Shown here in pieces: positions 58,253 through 64,000 of a stretch of 64,000 bases of DNA. The notes beneath the pieces are model-generated. The model saw only the letters and a list, made by a program, of their open reading frames with translations, was not told the DNA's origin and did no database searches. A program made the translations under genes and the position numbers. The first letter of the stretch is position 1. Each line of letters begins with the position of its first letter. The stretch comes from Diadema setosum (Eukaryota; Echinodermata; Echinoidea; Diadematoida; Diadematidae), in assembly GCA_033980235.1 (NCBI GenBank), contig CM067079.1, positions 27,875,562-27,939,561 on the forward strand, given 5' to 3'.

Positions 58253-58859
58253 GAACCGGGGTCACCTGGCAAAACCTCTCAAAGTTAGAATTTCCAACGT
58301 TTATTTATAGCCAGTGTTTTATAATGAGAACATTTTATTTTTTTTTTAGACAAGAGTACTTTATAACTCTTCATGAGGTGAGACATACAGGTATATTCGA
58401 GTCATTTTGAAATTATCACAGTTTATCTCTAACCTGAGCGAATTCAAAATGCTTGTCGGTATTTCAGCCGAGAGTTTAGTGGAATGTTCTTATCATTTTC
58501 GATGACACGTACTGAAAATAATCGCTTTCAATATCTTGAATCAACAGGAAATGCAAGTATACTAACATTTATGTAGGCTTAAAGAATAAAACGTTAATCG
58601 TGTGTATTGTCTGTTCTGTCGGAACTAACGAACATCATATAGTTTACATTGGTACAGATTTGCATTACATTTTTTTAGGTGACTTGGATAAAAACATTAA
58701 TAATATAGACAGATATATCCTAGAGGTTTTATACTAATCGGACCAGAAAAAAAAAATAAAAAAAAAAAATCAGGGCTAGGATTTAAAAGTGGATTCAATA
58801 CTATCTTGTTGTGTGTGTGGTCCATGAATTAATGTTTTTTTTCTGTTTGTCAGTTTACA

Positions 58860-58950
58860 TTTGATGAAGATTCTGCGACATGCTACAAGGTCGAAAGCTC
58901 GAGCCTGTTTGGTTCCATTTTACTCCACTGGCTTGCAATTTATGAGATGT
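58860..58950 (+). mobile_element. Shared retroelement tail, copy 2
   Basis: TTGATGAAGATTCTGC...GGTCGAAAGCTC...CCATTTTACTCCACTGGCT; compare 48706-48785. Followed by a TA microsatellite. Confidence 0.45.
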
Positions 58951-58956
58951 GAAACA

Positions 58957-58959
<3 letters not shown>

Positions 58960-58999
<40 letters not shown>
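58960..58999. repeat. (TA)n microsatellite
   Basis: About 19 TA units. Confidence 0.95.
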
Positions 59000-59001
<2 letters not shown>

Positions 59002-59536
59002 TTTTGTTCCTACCCGAGAGTTAAAGGTGTCGCTGCTTTCCCCAGCAAACTGTGATATCTGTCACAACCCGTTAAAATATTATCAAAATTGAAAGAAAAA
59101 TAAGTTATTATCTTCAGAGTATCCCTTTGCTCAGTGTTTAGCACAACTGAATTCACTTGCTTTGTACGTGAAATCAAGAAATGAAGATCTTGCTTCCAAA
59201 AGGCGCTAAATCCATTGAAAATAATGGATTTAACGCCTTTAGTGAAACAAGCTCTTCAAAGAACTGATATTTGCCCTCTAACATCATGATATTGTACTCC
59301 TTTGCATCAGATTACTGTTTCGTTATAATAATCGAGCCATCAAAGCTTTTAGTGGAAAAGGGTTATTGTTGCTAAATTTGCGACCAAAACAGGATTTTCG
59401 AATATATTTCTGCACAAACTAATGGGAAAGATGTGAAGGGAAGACATAGGTCCTTATACCGATCGCCTCTTCAGGTTTGCATGTGCTGTTGAGACCAATA
59501 TCACTCAAAAATGAAATCATAAGAAAAAAAAAAACC
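59000..59536. other. Intergenic
   Basis: Only an imperfect inverted pair was noted near 59205-59240 (GGCGCTAAATCCATT and AATGGATTTAACGCC). Confidence 0.45.
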
Positions 59537-59928
59537 TTAAAGGATGTGTACAGTTCTGGTCGAGGTGAGGATTTAGCTTTTAACGTTTTGCGAGGTATTC
59601 AGAAACCCTCTATGAGTTGTCAAAGAGCATGCAATTCTAAGGGGTATCAAACGTTTATTTGATAAAAATCGGTTTTAAAGTGGCCGAGATATCCAAACAC
59701 AAGGTGAAACAAAGAGATCCTAATAAGGTTGTGGCCTGTAGTCTTTTATTATTGTCACTTTTTTGGATATCTCAGCCATTTGAAAACCAATTTTCATCAA
59801 ATAAACGTTGAATCCTTCTTAAAATTACATGCCCTTTCATATTTCATAAGAGGTTTCTCATTATCTCACTTATAGGAATGTAAAAAACATGAATCCCCAC
59901 CTCAACCAGTAATGTACAGCCCCTTTAA
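59537..59928 (+). mobile_element. Palindromic TTAA MITE, copy D
   Basis: TTAAAGGATGTGTACAG at the left and TGTACAGCCCCTTTAA at the right, with the same internal arms as copy B. Confidence 0.75.
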
Positions 59929-60155
59929 AATGTCAATAACTCTTCTTTATATAATTTAGGTCCGCTTTTTTTTTAACTTCTGGCTTTATACAAGCTGTCT
60001 GATTTTATACTCCTCATACAAAAAACCCAACAACAACTTTGACATAGCATCGAACGGCACTTTCGATACAATACAAACAATAAGGAATCCTTTCTTTTTT
60101 AATTTCATTTTCTCTTTGCTGTCCATTCTGACAGGGAGGAATCCCGGTGACCTCC

Positions 60156-60159
<4 letters not shown>

Positions 60160-60190
<31 letters not shown>

Positions 60191-60266
60191 CATTAATTCA
60201 TTAATTCATTAATTCATTCATTCATTCATTCATTCATTCATTCATTCATTCATTCATTCATTCATA
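60160..60266. repeat. (CA)n followed by (ATTC)n
   Basis: Two neighbouring microsatellites. The ATTC run may be a LINE terminus. Confidence 0.9.
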
Positions 60267-60645
60267 ATCAATAGCGCTAGTGGTACACACAAGTGGTACC
60301 ACTAGCTGTAATAATTATGTATATGAGAATGAAAGGAAGATTAAAGTTGTGGAAGATAAGTCCGTGTTGATTTTCTGATTGAGGATTTTAGTATACCCCT
60401 ATCCTATTTGCACATTATAATATATGCACATATACTGAATCTACACTAATGATTTTCTTTTCGTTGCTAAATCACCAACCTATAAAATTTTTGTCAAGTA
60501 TATACTTTTGTGTTTAAACCAATGGACCAGTTGTGTGGTAACAATGGCGTCATCGCCTCCTCTTGTTTGCGTACCATCGTTCTTCCCAATATCACTGCTT
60601 CCAGAAAAGATGTGAAGAGTTTGAGACGAGAATTTTGTGGAGAGA

Positions 60646-61039
60646 TTAAAGGGATTGTACAGTTTTGGTTGAGACCTAATTTCAGGTTTCCAACATTTTT
60701 TTTTTTGGTGAAATAATGAGAAACCTCTTATGAAATATGAAAGAGCATGTAATTCTATGAGGAATTCAACTTTTATTTGATGAGAATTGGTTTTGAAATG
60801 GCTGAGATATCAAAAAAGAGTGATTCTAATAAAGTTTGGGACCCACACTTTATTACGATCGCTTTGTTTTTCTTTGTTTTTGGATGTTTCAGTCATTCCA
60901 AATCCGATTTTCATCAAATAAAATTTGAATTCCTCTTAAAATGGTATGCTCTGTACTATATCATAAGAGTTTTCTTGGTATCTCGCAAAAAGTTAAAAGC
61001 CCAATTCTCATCTCCACCAATACTGTACCATCCCTTTAA
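60646..61039 (+). mobile_element. Palindromic TTAA MITE, copy E
   Basis: TTAAAGGGATTGTACAG at the left and CTGTACCATCCCTTTAA at the right; the best-preserved copy of the family, 394 bp. Confidence 0.8.
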
Positions 61040-61349
61040 CATCATTTTCAACATTTGAAAGTAATCTCATCGTTAACTATTGTATAAAAAAAAAATCTAT
61101 ATATTTTCCACATCACTGCACTCGTTACATAAAAAGAAATATTTCTGAAGATACCATTAAGTTTATCACAATCACCTTAATTATTGCCTTTATTTTGCAG
61201 CGGCTTCAATCTGAAATATCTCAAATTAATAATAGTGGATATAATTGTTTTTCGTGTGAACGTTTAAATTCCACGTATTTATAGTATTTTTGTTTTAGGT
61301 CCGATTTTTTAAGTTTTACCATGTTTACCATTCCGCTAGTCTGATTTCA

Positions 61350-61368
61350 GTTATTATTATTATTATTA

Positions 61369-61420
<52 letters not shown>

Positions 61421-61433
61421 CATTATTATTATT
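61350..61433. repeat. (TTA)n microsatellite
   Basis: Long trinucleotide run with a few TCA interruptions. Confidence 0.95.
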
Positions 61434-61499
61434 GGAGCCAACTAAATGAACCTTATGTGGAAATTATACTTTCTTATAGTTTATACTTGTGAGCTCGCA

Positions 61500-61522
61500 C
61501 GCACACACACACACACACACAC
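61500..61522. repeat. (CA)n microsatellite
   Basis: About 11 units. Confidence 0.9.
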
Positions 61523-61839
61523 AAAAACAGACAAACGTTTATATTGTGCATTCAGATTTCCTTCTGTTCTATTCCTTCTGTTCTGTTCTATTTTACCTTT
61601 TAAAATGTAAATACTATTTTTTCACTATATATTGTAGACATTGTTTATGTTTTTGATATACATGAATTAGAGATTATTATCAGTAGATTTATTACGTCAC
61701 AAACTGTTCATTTAATCAGATATTTTTTCCTTTCTTTAGTACTAGAGTTATTGATAATTGGTAATCGTAACACATTACTGAACGGTAATAAACTAAGAAG
61801 TACTGCATAAATTTAAGGGGCCAGACTTGACTAGCATTC

Positions 61840-61998
61840 ATGCTATTTTCTGGTTCCCGTTATCCTCGCTTTTTTATGTAAGTGATATACGACTATAAAC
61901 ATGTACAATGATTGTTATTGCATTGGATAATAAATTCATTCATTCATTCATTCATTCATTCATTCATTCATTCATTCATTCATTCATCCATTCATTCA
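61840..61998 (+). mobile_element. LINE-like 3' tail ending in (ATTC)n
   Basis: GCATTGGATAATAAATTC followed by ATTC repeats, the look of a 5'-truncated LINE end. No coding remains. Confidence 0.45.
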
Positions 61999-62146
61999 GT
62001 GAATTACAAGGGTGTATCTTTGCTTGACTGCAGGCCTACTTTATGTTTTATTCTCAATTTATTCAAACAATATTAGTTTCTTAAGGAATGAGACATGAAG
62101 GGCATGCTTGGAAAGGAATAGTCCTAGTATATTATGTGAAGGATCA

Positions 62147-62284
62147 GGGGGCATTTCATGAAGCATTTTGTCCGACAAAGTTGTCGGACAAATTTGCTCT
62201 CAGCCAATCAGAAGCAATAATTTCAGCAGCTTGTAACAGTTTGTCAGAAAAATAACCGATCAAAATGCTTCATGAATGCCCTCA
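62147..62284. mobile_element. 138-bp inverted-repeat MITE
   Basis: GGGCATTTCATGAAGCATTT and AAATGCTTCATGAATGCCC are inverted ends. An inner TTTGTCCGACAAAGTTGTCG repeat is also self-complementary. Confidence 0.65.
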
Positions 62285-62360
62285 GGGACGTTTTTGGTAT
62301 AAATCGAATTTGAGTTAATAAGAAATAATTGTTATTACTAACATTATAATGTTCGTTATG

Positions 62361-63573
62361 CTGGGTGTTTCAAAAAACATTTCCCACTTTTGATTCGTAA
62401 TAATTCAAAAACTATATATCACATAACACTGTCATTGGTATGAGTGATAGCTGAAAAGTGTACAATAATGTTGGAGGTGGTTTAAATTATTATGAAAGCA
62501 TAAATCAGTTTCATGAAATCCATGATTAATTTCACAGTTAGGTTCCAGATTTTGCTCTATTTTCAACCCTCTGTACAAAACTTTCACTTTGCACAGGGGT
62601 CAATGGGTGTGTATGGGAGTGTCTGGTTAACACCCTGACAATGGTCCTGAACAATGGCCAGGATTTGAATGCTTTATTATTATTCATGAGAAATTCCACT
62701 ATCACAACTAGTCTTTATTCAGCCTCTGGCAGTATCTGTGTAAAGTCAAACGCCTGCCGATACTGTCGTTGAGTCGTGACAGTGCTCTCCCAACTTCTGA
62801 AAAACGAAATTACAATGAATACCTTTTGTTCTGTCGTAAACATGGTGACAGGAATCAAAGAAAATCAATTAGAGCATACATTTGTGTATATGGAGTCTTA
62901 ATCTTCTGTGAAACAAATCGCCCCAATGAAAAATGCTGCTGAACTCTTTACCAAAAGTGATCTCTTTTTATCGAAAAAGTGACAAATTTGTCAGACTATT
63001 AGTAGACAGTTGTATTTAAATGAAGAACTTTAGATCATTTATGCTTATTTATATCCCAAATTTAGTGATATGTGAAGCAAAATTTGAAAATGATTGCCAG
63101 CTGGAATGAAATGTGGTGTTTGCAAGCACATGGAAACATGTGCTTACTTTTTCCATGTGCATGCATTTTACCCTTTATACCGTGCATGAATTCAGACCAG
63201 CAGTGCCCAGGGCAATCCACATGAATTATTGATTAATCATTCATGTGCCTGGGAGCGCGAGACTGACGCCTAGTCAACAGGTGGTTCAGGCATGTCCATT
63301 GTTCAGGGCCATTGCCAGCACACACTCACATACACATCATTGGTTCCTGTGCAAAGTTCATTTTTTTTTTTTTTTGTACAGAGGGTTAAAATTTGACCAA
63401 AATCTGAAACCTTACTTCAAAATCAATCTTAGATTTAATGAAACTGATTTATGCTTTCACATTCAAATCACCTTCAACAAAATATTGTACACTATTCAGC
63501 TATTACTCGTATAAATGACAGTTTTATCGGATGAATAGTTTTTGAAAGTGGGAAATGTTTTTTGAAACACCTA
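62361..63573. mobile_element. 1.2-kb element with about 260-bp imperfect inverted repeats
   Basis: GGGTGTTTCAAAAAACATTT at the left matches, inverted, AAATGTTTTTTGAAACACCT at the right. Similarity continues inward through GTGTACAATA, AAGCATAAATCAGTTTCAT, AACCCTCTGTACAAA and CCTGAACAATGG. The unmatched centre is about 600 bp without a recognisable ORF. Superfamily not assigned. Confidence 0.8.
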
Positions 63574-64000
63574 GTACTTATTGCATTCTCATTTCCAGCC
63601 ATGGAAACGTGTTTTGAGTGTCATGCATATTCTAAGGACTGATTTTTTTTTTTCATTCTCTCTCTCTCATCTCTCTCTCTCTCTTGAGACATATTCTAAA
63701 TATGCATACCATATACATATACATACACACACATACACACACACCCACGCACACACACGTTTATTCATTTACTCTTGTACGACACGATGCCACACAGCTG
63801 GCAGTTACAGCATATTCCAGTAGCTCATTGCAAATGACTATCTTTGAAAATAAAATAATCACAGGAAATAATAAATCATTGTTATACATATATTATTTTA
63901 GAAGATTTTTTTTTAATGACTCTTTCGTGATCACAAGATTTAAAAAAGCAGAATCCAAATACAAACTTATTCCAGGTTTTGTTCATTTAGTCTAATGCAA
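63574..64000. other. Intergenic to window end
   Basis: CT- and CA-rich simple sequence at 63650-63765; otherwise nothing recognised. Confidence 0.5.

Overview
This is animal nuclear DNA. It carries split genes with GT-AG introns, vertebrate-like orthologues, a Ty3/Gypsy retrotransposon and many short inverted-repeat elements. The gene content and the pearl-like repeats (tandem cores plus an ACGG microsatellite) point to a marine invertebrate. I favour an echinoderm such as a sea urchin, but that is inference; no sequence here fixes the species. There are no bacterial operons, CRISPR arrays or rRNA genes, and I found no free-standing tRNA gene.

Four cellular genes were assembled exon by exon, checking splice sites and phases. 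(1) 119-4207, minus: the 5' part of a protein with two FYVE-type zinc fingers, running off the left edge. (2) 17659-27762, plus: S-formylglutathione hydrolase/esterase D (ESD), ten canonical coding exons (281 aa), plus an upstream in-frame exon that would add a presequence-like N-terminus. (3) 34086-41347, minus: a CCDC28A/B homologue whose last coding exon was not found. (4) 51485-57948, minus: Mediator subunit MED4, complete, six exons, 249 aa. ESD and MED4 are also neighbours on human 13q14, so this may be an old linkage. The four do not form a pathway: one is formaldehyde/glutathione metabolism, one Mediator, one a coiled-coil protein and one a probable endosomal lipid-binding protein.

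The main insertion is a young LTR retrotransposon (5706-15563) between the FYVE gene and ESD. It has 2,087-bp LTRs that are nearly identical, a CATG target duplication, a primer-binding site fitting tRNA-Ser(GCU), a gag-protease ORF and a RT-RNase H-integrase ORF in a different frame. Each LTR has three YY1-like ATGGCGGC sites.

The rest is mostly introns and intergenic DNA filled with transposon families. Three different pearl/HINE-like families (4272-5276 and its copy 53138-54180; 41561-42966; 49706-50567) share one plan: a mini-hairpin, a subterminal inverted repeat, a tandem core of about 157-160 bp and a terminal hairpin, with a short-motif (mostly tetranucleotide) tract before it. Two of them carry many DR1-type nuclear-receptor motifs. 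Others are a hAT-like family with 5-bp target duplications, a palindromic TTAA family with five copies, TA-flanked mariner-type MITEs, a 2.0-kb element with perfect 24-bp terminal repeats, a 1-kb foldback inside a MED4 intron, a 1.2-kb element with about 260-bp inverted repeats at the right edge, one tRNA-derived SINE and several LINE 3' ends.
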